Origin: Sphacelaria rigidula
Lineage: Eukaryota > Phaeophyceae > Sphacelariales
DNA: 22,881 bases
NCBI GenBank assembly: GCA_964200075.2
Contig: CAXNAA020000303.1
Span: 1 to 22,881, forward strand
Direction: 5' to 3'
The translations under genes and the position numbers were made by a program. The notes beneath the pieces are model-generated. The model saw nothing but the letters and a program-made list of their open reading frames with translations. It was not told where the DNA came from and ran no database searches. The number at the start of each line of letters is the position of its first letter. Position 1 is the first letter of the stretch. This document shows positions 10,007 to 21,524 of the stretch, piece after piece.

Positions 10007-12374
10007 GTAAGCTTTTTGTGATGGATAACCCTGAAACCCCCAAGAGCCAGCCGGTGGAGCTGTGGCCAACGTGCCTTTTTCTTCTTTTTAGCTGGGAGCT
10101 CGGAGTATAGTAATATGGCCGTGTCTTACGTTGTGTCTTATCGAGAGCACAAACAGAAGCGGGAACAGGAACAAGCGTCCACGAGCAGCATATTGAATGA
10201 TCGCCGGCCGATCAACATGCTGCTTTTGGACACTTTTTTCCTTTTCCAACTTTTTTTTTGGTCTTGATAGGACACGGTCTCTCATCACATTTATTTCGAC
10301 TCGAAAATATGCGGTCGAATCGCATTGGTCGTAATCAGCCTGTATCTGATACGTCGACGGCGTTCACGTTCTCACATGACTTCAAGTCCATTTTAGAATT
10401 ATTTGCGCGCGACGGGCAGGGTGAAAAAGAGAAAAGCTTGGCCTTTTCGATCGAAAACACGCGGCGGAACGAATGAAGGGGCACATGACTCCTTTGTTAC
10501 AGACAAGCATACCAGATACCACCCTTTCACAGAACTATGCAAAATCCACATGGTTCATTTGCGGCTACCAACTCAAGCCTGCAGCATAGATCAGGAGGTG
10601 AGCACAGGGATACATACATACACAGCAGTGAAAGGGAGCCGAAACTACCACCCTCTTGGCATGAGGTATTTATTTTTTGTTGGCAACAACTTGGGCATCC
10701 ACTTTTGTGGTAGGGTCCACCGACGGAGTTGCGTGCTGGGTGGGCGGCTGAAATGTAAACACGCTCATGAACAGTAGAGGCAGTACAAAAGTGCACGTGG
10801 TTCAATTTTTCTTCACATCTTCCTCTGTGCAGAGAGTGCAGACAGCTCTGCTGTCTGTACTCACGTTGCCCGCTTCTTCCCACGATGCGCCTGCATGCTG
10901 TACGAAACACATGTGCTGTGCTGTGCAGACAGTACAGGCAGCACTTTACTGTATGTATGTATACTGTCTGTATTGAACAAGTGTAAACAAGTACCTCTTC
11001 ACGAATTTCGCTTCACTTTTTCGATCGGAAGCGTGTAAATTCACTCGGACCCAAACACACCAGAACGAACTGCTAAATCAATTCCGTCTCACGAACTCGT
11101 TCGAGTCGAAAAAAAATGATGAGACTCGGCCCGAGTGTTTTTTAAGTTGAGACACAACGCCTAGATAAAAGAGACGGTTGCCACGCACATGCTGCGTGAG
11201 CCACCGTGCCGTGCTAGTTTTTGGTGGTGTTCCAATTCTGACCCCTGATTCATGTACATTGCTTGACCGAAAACCACCTGGATCTTCACTTCTATATAAA
11301 CAGTGGTTGATCGATCTACGGTCGAGCGGCGATATCTGATGCCCACTCGAGGAATTTTAGTGTCGAGGGTTCAATGGTGCGTCAGTGTACGGCAGCTTCT
11401 TAAAGACTGAAAAAAAAACCATGGGAGACGTCGTTTTAGTCAGTTTCCACATACTTTTTTCAGAAAGCGACCTTATAGAGCCATTTTTCGTGAAAAAAGT
11501 GTCTAGAAACTGACAGCTGTTTCAAGACAGCGAGATTTTCCTAAAAGTCTTTGAGAAAAGCGGTCAGTTCTCAGGGACTTTTTCCTGTCTGGGAAGTGAC
11601 GTTCCATGACACACTCCTCGCATACGAGTGTAGTACATTCAGAGCAAAAGTAGCTATGCATGTTGTATGTACAGTACGCTAGCAACAGTATAGCTGCTGC
11701 AGCACTCAATGCATCCTCTTCGTGACCGCAGGACCAGGGACAGACAGGGCAGTACAGGGCTTTCTCGCCGGCAGCGTTACTACTGTAAAATAGCACTGTG
11801 TCGCCCCTGCTAGCTGTATTGACTGCTCGTATCGTTTCACATTCATCGTGCCTGCCACCGATCGTGAACTCTATAGTATTCTTTGTACTGAGACGGTTGC
11901 TACCGCTCTCCTGACTGTCACATGAGTTGTTTGTGTGCGGTATGGCACAAACCGTACTACTGCACACTGCACCGCTTCCGACACTACTATAATACTGTAC
12001 CAAGCGGCGGTAATCTGAAGTAAGGGTTGATATGCCTGTAATTTCGATCCCTATTATACCAGTAGCTACTGTGTGTGTGTGCGCGCGCGTGTGTGTGTGT
12101 TGCCACCCCATCTATCCTGTACCTAGACGGGATTATTTACGTGTTAGTTTACCGCAGGTGGAAGCTGGGACAAGCACAAAATGCAAATGATGACCACTAC
12201 CACCGTCTGCACGTAGGCTAGGTGATGGCCTCGGGTGTACAAATCCCCAGGAGTTTTTCAAAGACCATAGGGTGGGGTTTTTGAGAACCGATTTTTCTGA
12301 GAAAATCCCTCAGAAAAATCGTCTGCCCGAACTTTCTTCAGTTACTTTCTCCAGTCTAAAATAAGCGGCCTAAA

Positions 12375-12410
<36 letters not shown>

Positions 12411-15400
12411 GAAATTAGTTAAGGTGTTCCTCGAGCTGAGAAGGGTATTTATTTCAACGAAACGCATCTTCTTCCTTTTTTCCCTCATTTGTTTTTTCGT
12501 TTTTTTGTGTTCAAAACGACGAAGATGGTCTGTTCACTCTGCTGCAAAACGCTGCCGTCAAAAATGGGCGCAGTTAGTGCTCCGTTACTTTTCGAACACG
12601 CTGCATAACATGAAAGGTGGAGGCGAGAACGGAATCTGATGTTTGCGCAAGCGAAAGAATTTCAGAGGTTCCACTGTCTGGTATAAAGCGGAATGTGGTG
12701 CCCAGGATTGATATGACTACGGGTCAGAGTGGTGAAAAATTCAGTTGAGATGGTAGCACGAAGAGTAATCGCTCGGGAGCAATAAAGCGAACACGGCCAC
12801 CTAGCTAGAGGTGGCACTTTTAACAGGGTGTTCGAAACTGTGTAAAAGTCGGACCAAGTGGGATCAAGTGGGTGTTCGAAAAGCTGCGGTGGTGAGGATT
12901 TGTCGTGGGTTTTTACTCATTCAAAACCACCGAAGAAAACACTTCAACATATATATATATATATGAGCACATGGGGAAACGTAGCTTTTAGTATTACTAT
13001 AGTCTTGTTCCCCGTGTTAATTAGTTTCTTTCTTCCAATCTCTTTTTCAACAAGTACTTCCGCTACTGATATATCGTAACCCTCTGTTGTTGTTTGTCTA
13101 CACGAATATCAGTATTCACCAACACATTGCTCTCTTTTTTTCGACTCCCTTGCGCCTATTTCGTTCCGTTTTCATTTTCTTTTGCTTTTTTTTTTTTTCT
13201 ATCTTGGATAAATTCTTGTGTCCCGGGCCGAACGTGCGCAAAAAAAACAACAGCTGATTGGGAGGCAAGACCCTTACCTGAAGCTATGGGTGGGGCGTGG
13301 CGGCACCAAGGTGAAAACCAAAGTGCACAATGACGGCTCCAGTAAAGCTTCCTGGGACGAAACATTTGCCTTCGATCTAGAGGTATGGTAATAGCTATAT
13401 AACCCCGATATTTTGCGCCGTACTTACCTTACAGGAGGCTGGCTACAAGGTTTAAAAATACCCCGCCCCTAGTGAAGAGCACGTTCCTGCGGTTCCTGCG
13501 GTTCCTGCGGTTCCTGCGGTTCCTGCCTTCCGGAATTACGGTCCTCTTGAAAACATCCACACGGTTCGGACGAATCATCGCCGGTTCGAATCACCAAATC
13601 TACGATTTTTCAGGCGTGATTGCCCGGAAAAGATAAAAACAGTTGGCCGCTAGTCAAAAAGGTTTCCACGCAAATGTTTGCGCCATTCCACGTCCCTGGG
13701 TCGCGCGTACCTGGGTTGCAACGCTGAAAACAAAGCTTGAGGATTGATTCGTACGAGTCGAATCAAATACACTGAAATCAAGTAATTTCCAGACGAATCA
13801 TTAAGTCATCCGATCCTTGAAAAAAAAATCCACTCGAATCATATTCCCAAGACCAGCAATTTACTGTTTTAGCTGCATGTCCCCAAGAAAAGAGATCACT
13901 TTCGGGCTACCAAGCCGTGTGTGCTCCACCCGACTTTCCCGAACGTGGTCTCGAGAACGAGAGCATGACACACCGTGGACAACACATTATATTGTTAAAA
14001 ATGTACTGCCTACAGTATGGAGTATATTGTCTGTTGCAACAGGCGCGATAGTAGATACTGTACGCAGTACACTTTTTGACTGTGTATTATTTTGTCATTG
14101 TCCAGGGTGTGGAGCATGAACACAGCACTCGCAACAGTCAGTCTCACGTGGGAGCTTAGTGTTCTCGTCTGCCCTCGACGGTTGGATATTGTCCTTGCCC
14201 TGAGAAGAAATAGTTCTACAACCCCGGACTCCTCTCATCACGAGGTGTATTTTTTTCTTTATTTTATCTTTTTCCGCCAGGAGACGTTATTCAGGGAGTT
14301 TGTATGTAATGTACTCCGATACAATATTGTAGACTTAATTAGGGTACCCAAAAATAACTGAATCCCGACGTATCACCCAAGAGTTTCGATGTAGACAGCG
14401 ATATTCAACGTATCCCATTGCAGTACTACAGATAAATCCTAAAAAACAGTCTACCCTTCATTTCAAGGGGGTGGTGTATAACGTATCCCGATACAGTAGT
14501 CTAGATTCGGGTATGGTGCCCAAAAAGTTGTCGTACCCACGTCACCTGGCCACCGCGCTCCGATGGGTTAACTAGTACAACTAAAACCAGTTGTACGACT
14601 GAAAGCAGTTATCATAAAGCGGAAGATTGCGTATTTGGAATCATCCTGATAAATGTTGGATGAGTTGCTTTCGGCGAGGAATTATCTGATCTCGGACGCT
14701 GAAAGCGTGAGGAGTTATAAGTAGCAGAAGAAAAACTGACGAGAGTCGACGCCGTGTGGGAATGCTGATACAATCCACACTACCAAAATGGAAGGTGTGT
14801 TTATCGGGAGAGAAATGAAATGATTATCCGTTGAGACTCTTACATTATCCAGAGGGGGGGAGGGTGTGTGTGTCTGTGGAAGATTGACGAGAAAAAAACA
14901 TGAAAATCGCCAACGAGTGTTATTTGGGGAGTAATCAATACCGCACCCCAATGCAGCACCGCAGTTTCCAGTGTGGTGCCCTGAAATAGCCAATGATCTA
15001 TCAACCAGTGATGATTTTCAGGGGTGGTATATAACGTAACAGGGTGCAGTGCTGCAGATACCGACACTTTGCTCATAAGTAGCCGTACTTTCTCCCACGT
15101 AAGAATCGGCGATGTAATGTGTAGTCTACGGCGTGCAAGGCCAATATTCCAGGGCTGTTTCACGGAACGACGGGACGAGACGGTTCGTTGCCTGGGAGGG
15201 GACGGGACAGGTACTTTTCCCTTTGCGTAAAAAAATAACGGGACGGGACGGGTGTTTTCAGGATCCCTCCGGGACGAAAGGGCCTCGTTCCGTGAGGTCC
15301 CGTCCTCACGGCGTAGTGCGCATCACGGGATAGGGAATAACTTGGTGGCCTTGATCCTTACTAGGCAACCAACAGCAGATGTTACCACTGGTTCGGTACA

Positions 15401-18400
15401 GCTCTACGAATTACCGGAGGAGTCAAAACCCCATCACTTCTAACTCAGACAATCCTGGCTCGTGGCTCGGCTTCTTGGGTTATCCAATCGTCTCTCCCGA
15501 CTGTTGGCGTGTAACTCCTCATGCCCCTCATGATCACGACGGTTCGTGTCAGCACCGTACTGTATACGAGCGCTCAAACTGAAAAGCGAAGAAGAATGTG
15601 CGACTTTCGCATGAACGTGTGCCTGAAAGCGGTCCAGATGCAAGTTGCGCATGATATCTCTCTCCATCACCAAACACAACACGATGTGATACATGCTTCC
15701 CTGGCACCGGATCGGAGCCAGCACAGCAGTCGGTGACGGCACTTGGACAACTTGTTGATGTTACGGTACTGTACTAACCACTGTACAAAACAGATCGAGG
15801 CCAGTATGTAGCAGCCGGTGGTGCTTCGACATCTTGTCGAAATATTTCCTGATTCAGCGAGTGTTTCTGTTTTGTTTCATCTCGGGTTATATATATCGTA
15901 TGACCACGGTTGGATTCCTTGGAGAAGAGATGATATGCGTCAATCAATCAAATCGATCAAACTGTTTTTACAACTGTACCATAATGGCTTTTGTACTGTA
16001 CTCAACCATGCCCGCCCGAGATTTGACGGGAAATTCCTATCCCGTTCATGGGATATCTCCAGAGAACGGGACGGGGCGTCCCGTGACATACAATGAGAAA
16101 AGTGTAGGGAGGTCCCCCAGGCATGAGACGGGAACGGGGAAAACTGAGGAGGCGTCAGGACGGGAACGGTACTTCTCCCGTCGCTAAAAACATTAGCGGA
16201 ACGGACGGGACGGGACGTCCGTCCCGTCTCGACGATTGTCCCGTGAGATTCCCTCATCTCGTGAAAGACCCTGCAATGTATATTTTAAGGTGAATATTTG
16301 CATGCGTCCGTGCGCTTTTTGTGCTACATTGGTAAACTTTGTGATACACGGTTGAGGCGGGTGGACGGGCTCTTACAGGGGGACCCGTGTCGTGCGAAAT
16401 ACACTACAAATTCAATCTTACAATCTTAGGCATTGTTTTTTTTTTCTTTCACGTATGACAGGCGGTGATGGGATAGCTCTGCGATGACCGAAATAAAATT
16501 GTTGTTTGTGGAGGTCGTCTCACGTGTATGTGTGTTTGCTTTTGGTTCTGTGTCCGAGCCCGTATCCATGCTTTGTCTTGTGTGTACGTGCGTGCATGCG
16601 TGCGTGTGTATTATTTCCCTGCATCGTTCAGCCGGTTGACCCTTCGGAGTATCTGTACTTTGAAGTCAAGAACAAGAACATGACCGACAGCAAGCCTATC
16701 GGCATGGGCAAGGTGCCACTCAAGTGAGTGTATTTTCTCATGATGAGGGCAGGCGGGCGGGGGTTTACTCATGATGTTGCATGCCGTGGTCATATGAGCA
16801 TTGATCTCGCATCCTTTCAAAGTCGGGACGGAGCACGACGCCGGATTTCCGCCGTGCCAGGGTCGCCCTGAATGCCGTCGTCATAAGACCGTTCACGGAC
16901 GGGCGGGAGTTTATTCATGATCTTGCATGATGTAGTCATGTGACCATTGATCTCGCATCCCTCCAAAGCCGCGACGGAGCACGCCGGGTTTTCGCTCGAC
17001 CAGGCTCGCCTTGCATGCGGTAGTCATGACACCGTTGACCTCGCATCCCTCCAAAGCCGGGATGGAGCACGCCGAGGGTGGAGAGGGGTCCACACGCAAA
17101 TTTGTTGCTCAACAGCCCATGGTTCACACACAACTTGTAAGCATTGCTTATATATTACCCGATTAAAAATCCAAATCCAAACCCCAAGCAGATCGAGAAC
17201 CAACGGAGCAACACGGGATCCAGAGGGTGGCTTTGGGAATTGTGTGTGAGCGCGTGCAATGCCGATTTGAGTCCGCTCCTTTTTGGCTTCTGCTAAATAG
17301 GCGGTTTGTCTGTTTCAAGTGCGCAAGTACACTGGGGCTAACCTCTTTCGTGACTTGGTTTTTGATTGACAAATGCTCCTGGACAGTGACTGCACGGTGA
17401 AAGTAGCCAAGAGATTGGTCGTCAGCATCAAAGATTGCACTGCTGTCGTGCTTCCACGACTATGTACTCGTATTCAATGCAAAAAAAGTAGTGTCTTGTT
17501 ATGGTGGGGGCAATAGATTCCTATTTTTTCTTCCTTTCGATATCCATCGTCCGAATAATGAGAAAAATGATACTTGATCGCCAATGCAAAAGAAAAGTGG
17601 ATCAAAGCCAACGGACAGCGGGGGTGCTAAACAAGGCCTTGATATTATGAGAGCGAGGCCTGAAAGTACCGCCGAGGGAAGCGCAAATTGATCCGCTACT
17701 TGAGAGTCTGGACTACTCGGCCCAAGGAAGGGGGAGGGAGAGAAGGAGGGCAGGAGGGGGTGTACTCATGATCTTGCATGCCGTAGTCATAAGACCATCG
17801 ACCTCGTATCCCAATGAAGCCGGGACGGAGCACGCGGCGTTTTCGCCAGACCAGGCTCGCAATCAATCACCAAGCGCGACGCGCCGTGATGTGTTCGGCG
17901 AGTCGCATGAAGGGGTGACCTGCATCCTGCTAAGATTGTTCAACCCGAAGCGCTCTGATTATTTTCCGTTTGGATGACAGTCTAACAATGGGTTGCTTCA
18001 TTTTCTGGTATCGCCACTTCCAGAGACAGCCACGCGTTCCACACTGCCTCATGGATGTCTCGCCATGTAGACACTCCATAGTACGATCATCCCCTTTGCG
18101 CGGAGTTGAGGTTCTCCCACCCCGCACGATATGATCTAGCTCGACTACCATGATGCTTACCGCAAGAAGACCCAAGCGCGCAAAAAATGAAACCGGCAAC
18201 CTGGTTGCCCAACGTACGCAGTGAGTGGCTTTTTCCACAGCGTCATTGCCAACCGACGCCAACCTCATACGGGGTCCGTCCCTACAAAGCCGGGACGGAG
18301 CACGCCGGGTTTTCACCGCACAGGCTGAGGGCGAGGGGGGGAGGTGATAACCGCATGAGGAAATTCCGTGGTTGGGGGTTCTTATGTAGTTTCGAAGACC

Positions 18401-21400
18401 TTCGTTTCATGCGTTCAATCTAGTACCCCACCCGACACAGCACGATTATGAAGTGGTTCTGCCGCGCTAAGCTGAGCTATGCTGTGTCACGCTATGCCGT
18501 GTTGCTCCATCTGATGTACTCGTATCGGCGTGCTGGATGCACGATGCGTTGTAAATAAAACCAAGTGTTGATATTCGCTACGATCGTCATATTATACACG
18601 GGAGGAAGTCAATTTGCAATAATTCACGGTTCACGTCCCACAGACAGGGGTAACTCCAAGTGAATTACAAGATTTTCGCGCGAAGCGTGTTTATGACCGA
18701 GCGTTTCAAAATCGGCACTCGGCAAAAGTTGGGGACCCGCCTGAAATGAGAGGGAGAACTATCACATGGGACATGTGCTGTGTCACCGTGCTGCAGCACA
18801 AACACACTCACGCCCTCTCTCTCATGTGCTGTAGCTGTCACTGCGCAGTGGTGTGTTCGGACCTCTGCGACGGCGGTTTGGTCTCCGCTGGAACTGCGTC
18901 AGTTGCCTTACTGCGCTGCCTTCGTCCTTACAGAAAATATGGAAAATTATGTTTGTCGGCACGCAGTGCTGTCTACACACCGTTGCGTCTTGGCTGTTTC
19001 GTCTTCCGTCAAACGAACAAGGCGTTTCCCACATCCATCATTCCTATGCTGTAGTTGTCCCTGTGCTGTTGTGCACTTGAACACTCCACGATGAACGAGG
19101 CGTGACGTGCGCTGGAGAGTGCCTGAACAGTTGTACTGCTGCATCCCGTGTTTCGGTCTGCACATAATTGAGGTGGGATCAAAGTGCTGTACACAAAGTT
19201 GAAACGATTACGTGACGACTGTGCAGCTGTCTGTTGCATCTTCTTTGGTACTTCAGTTGTAGTCGGGTGCTGTGATTGGAGAAGACACGCAAGGCGGACG
19301 CGTGCAGGTTGGGGCAAACAAGCTGAGCCAGCACGCAGCCGCGGTATCCCAAGCGAGTAGTGGTAACAGCTATCTGACTCGCAGCGGCGCAATGTGTGGG
19401 GCCAATCACAGCTATTTGATCACTCAGTTCCCACTCGATTCTCTCATCTGATTGAAGAAAGGTCGCCGCATTTTGGTATGTTGAGAGGCTCTGACTGGTC
19501 CAAAATTCGTGCCTACCAAATTTCTTGCGTCTATTTGTGGGCCCTGTGCCTACTTCGCACCCTGAACAACACACGGTCAGGAGTTGCAGTAGACAAAATG
19601 TACCTGTAAGTATAGACATATTGCAACTATTGACTATATATGTTGTCCAGGGTGTGCAATAATTGCGTGACGTCCATCATACAATGTATCCATTCGTGTT
19701 TTTGTTCCTCCTCGTTCGCAGGACATTTTCCATGGCGTTGACCAAGGCGTGGCACGATACCTACGACTCGAAAGGAAAACCTGCGGGAAAAGTGTTGTTG
19801 GAAGGGAGGGTGGAAAGCAAAAAGTACAGCAGCAGCAGCAGCAGCCACCATCACGCCACGGGGGCGTCCGGCCGGAATGCGTTGAGGTGCAGTAGTGCCT
19901 CTCCCGTTTTTTTCTTTTTTCTATTCCCTGTCGATTTTTCCTATTTTTTTCGGCATTGTGTGTCATTCTCCAGTGCGTGTGTGCGTGTGTGCGTGCGCGC
20001 TTCTTTCCCTGTTTTCCTCTCCTTTTCCCTTCTGTTATTCTCCTTGTTGTCTTCTGTGTCGGTGCGGCTTTTTTGTGCGTATGCGCTGCGAGCTGCGGCA
20101 TCCCCCCCCCCCCCCCCCCCCCCGGGGGGGGGCGGCCCGCCCCCCGCCACCCACCACAACCAACCCCCAGCGAACCAAAACGGCGCACTAATTTTTNNNN
20201 NNNNNNTATTCTCCTTGTTGTCTTCTGTGTCGGGGCGGGGTTTTTGGGGGTAGGCGCGGGGCGCGGCGGCCCCCCCCCCCCCCCCCCCCTGCGTGGGTCG
20301 TGTGCAACCGGGCCTCCAAAACAATTCACAGGCAAACACTTGGGACGCATGACTTCGCTATATTTTTAGAGATACACCTGCTGTCCGGAAGTAAAGATGC
20401 TGGGTGCTGTGAGAGCAGCCCGGTACATACTGACAGGAACATCGCGTGGATATAATAGATGGATCTGCTCTCCGTCTCTGCGAATAAATGTGCTACCCTT
20501 CACGAACCGTTCATGTTTGCTGACCGACGACTGCAATGTGTGTGCATACGATCTTTCTGTCTGCCGCTTTTGTCGTGTGATAACAGGAACCCGAACGACG
20601 GCGGAGGGGCGACACATTTGAGCTACCCGGGGCAGGTGAAGGACTACGTTATTTTTTTCGCCCTTTTGATCTTGTTGTATATATTTTTTTGTGGGATTCG
20701 GTGCGTGTATTGCCCACATTCGAACTGGGTGCGTACTGTACACCCTTTTCTTATATGTCATGATGAGTGATCTTTTGTTGTATTCACCCTTTTGAAACCT
20801 TTTGACGATTTTTGTTCTCGTGAGTCGGTATCACTTTCAGTCATTTTTCTAGTCAAAATGATGCCGATTCACAAAAAACAAGGATCGTCAATGGGCTCTC
20901 AAAGGGCCAATACACACATCTAATCCATGAATATATCCGTATGTGAGCATACCGCAAACCTTTAGCGTCTTGCATTCACTCAGCGTCATTGCAAGGCAAT
21001 TTCGATGTATATCTGGTTTTGCTGGCCGTTTTCTCACGTATGTGCACATGTTGGTCCCAAGGACGCCTCTCCTTCCCACCCAATAATCCATATGTTTGTG
21101 TACCCACCGTCTGTCGCGGTATCTGCGGCGTGCACCTAGCCCGCAGCGCCGTATCACCCGCATTAAAAAATTGAGCACCACATGGCCGATGCCTTGTTCT
21201 GGACGACATACATACGTCCCCAGTACGCAGGGCGGGTACTCCCCTACGAAACGATATACGGTGCATCATTTTCCAGTCAATTTTGACCATACAACTTTCT
21301 ATAATTTTTCGCCGACACGATCATTCAGACGTAAGGCTGCCCTCTCCCCAGCACCAACGGCATTGGGATTGGCTTGTACACGAAAAAGGATAATGAGCAC

Positions 21401-21461
21401 TGGCGGTAGGACTGTCGACGAAGCCCCAACGCTGCGTACAGTACGGTATGGTTATACTCAC

Positions 21462-21524
<63 letters not shown>

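Noticed and set aside
13483-13526. Tandem 9-bp repeat as a possible CRISPR array
   Set aside because: Units are 9 bp with no spacers; it is a minisatellite in an intron.
13575-13600. GGTTCGAATC resembling a tRNA B box
   Set aside because: The flanking bases do not form a T-arm stem and no cloverleaf or A box precedes it.
19179-19619. 146-codon minus-strand ORF with a hydrophobic start
   Set aside because: Its length is within chance expectation for the window, it lies in intron 3, and no domain or splice context supports it.
19634-20369. Long ORFs on both strands around 20 kb
   Set aside because: They run through the N gap, the duplicated gap flanks and C/G homopolymers, giving poly-Pro and poly-Gly with no real protein signal. 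Only 19722-19886 in one frame is supported.
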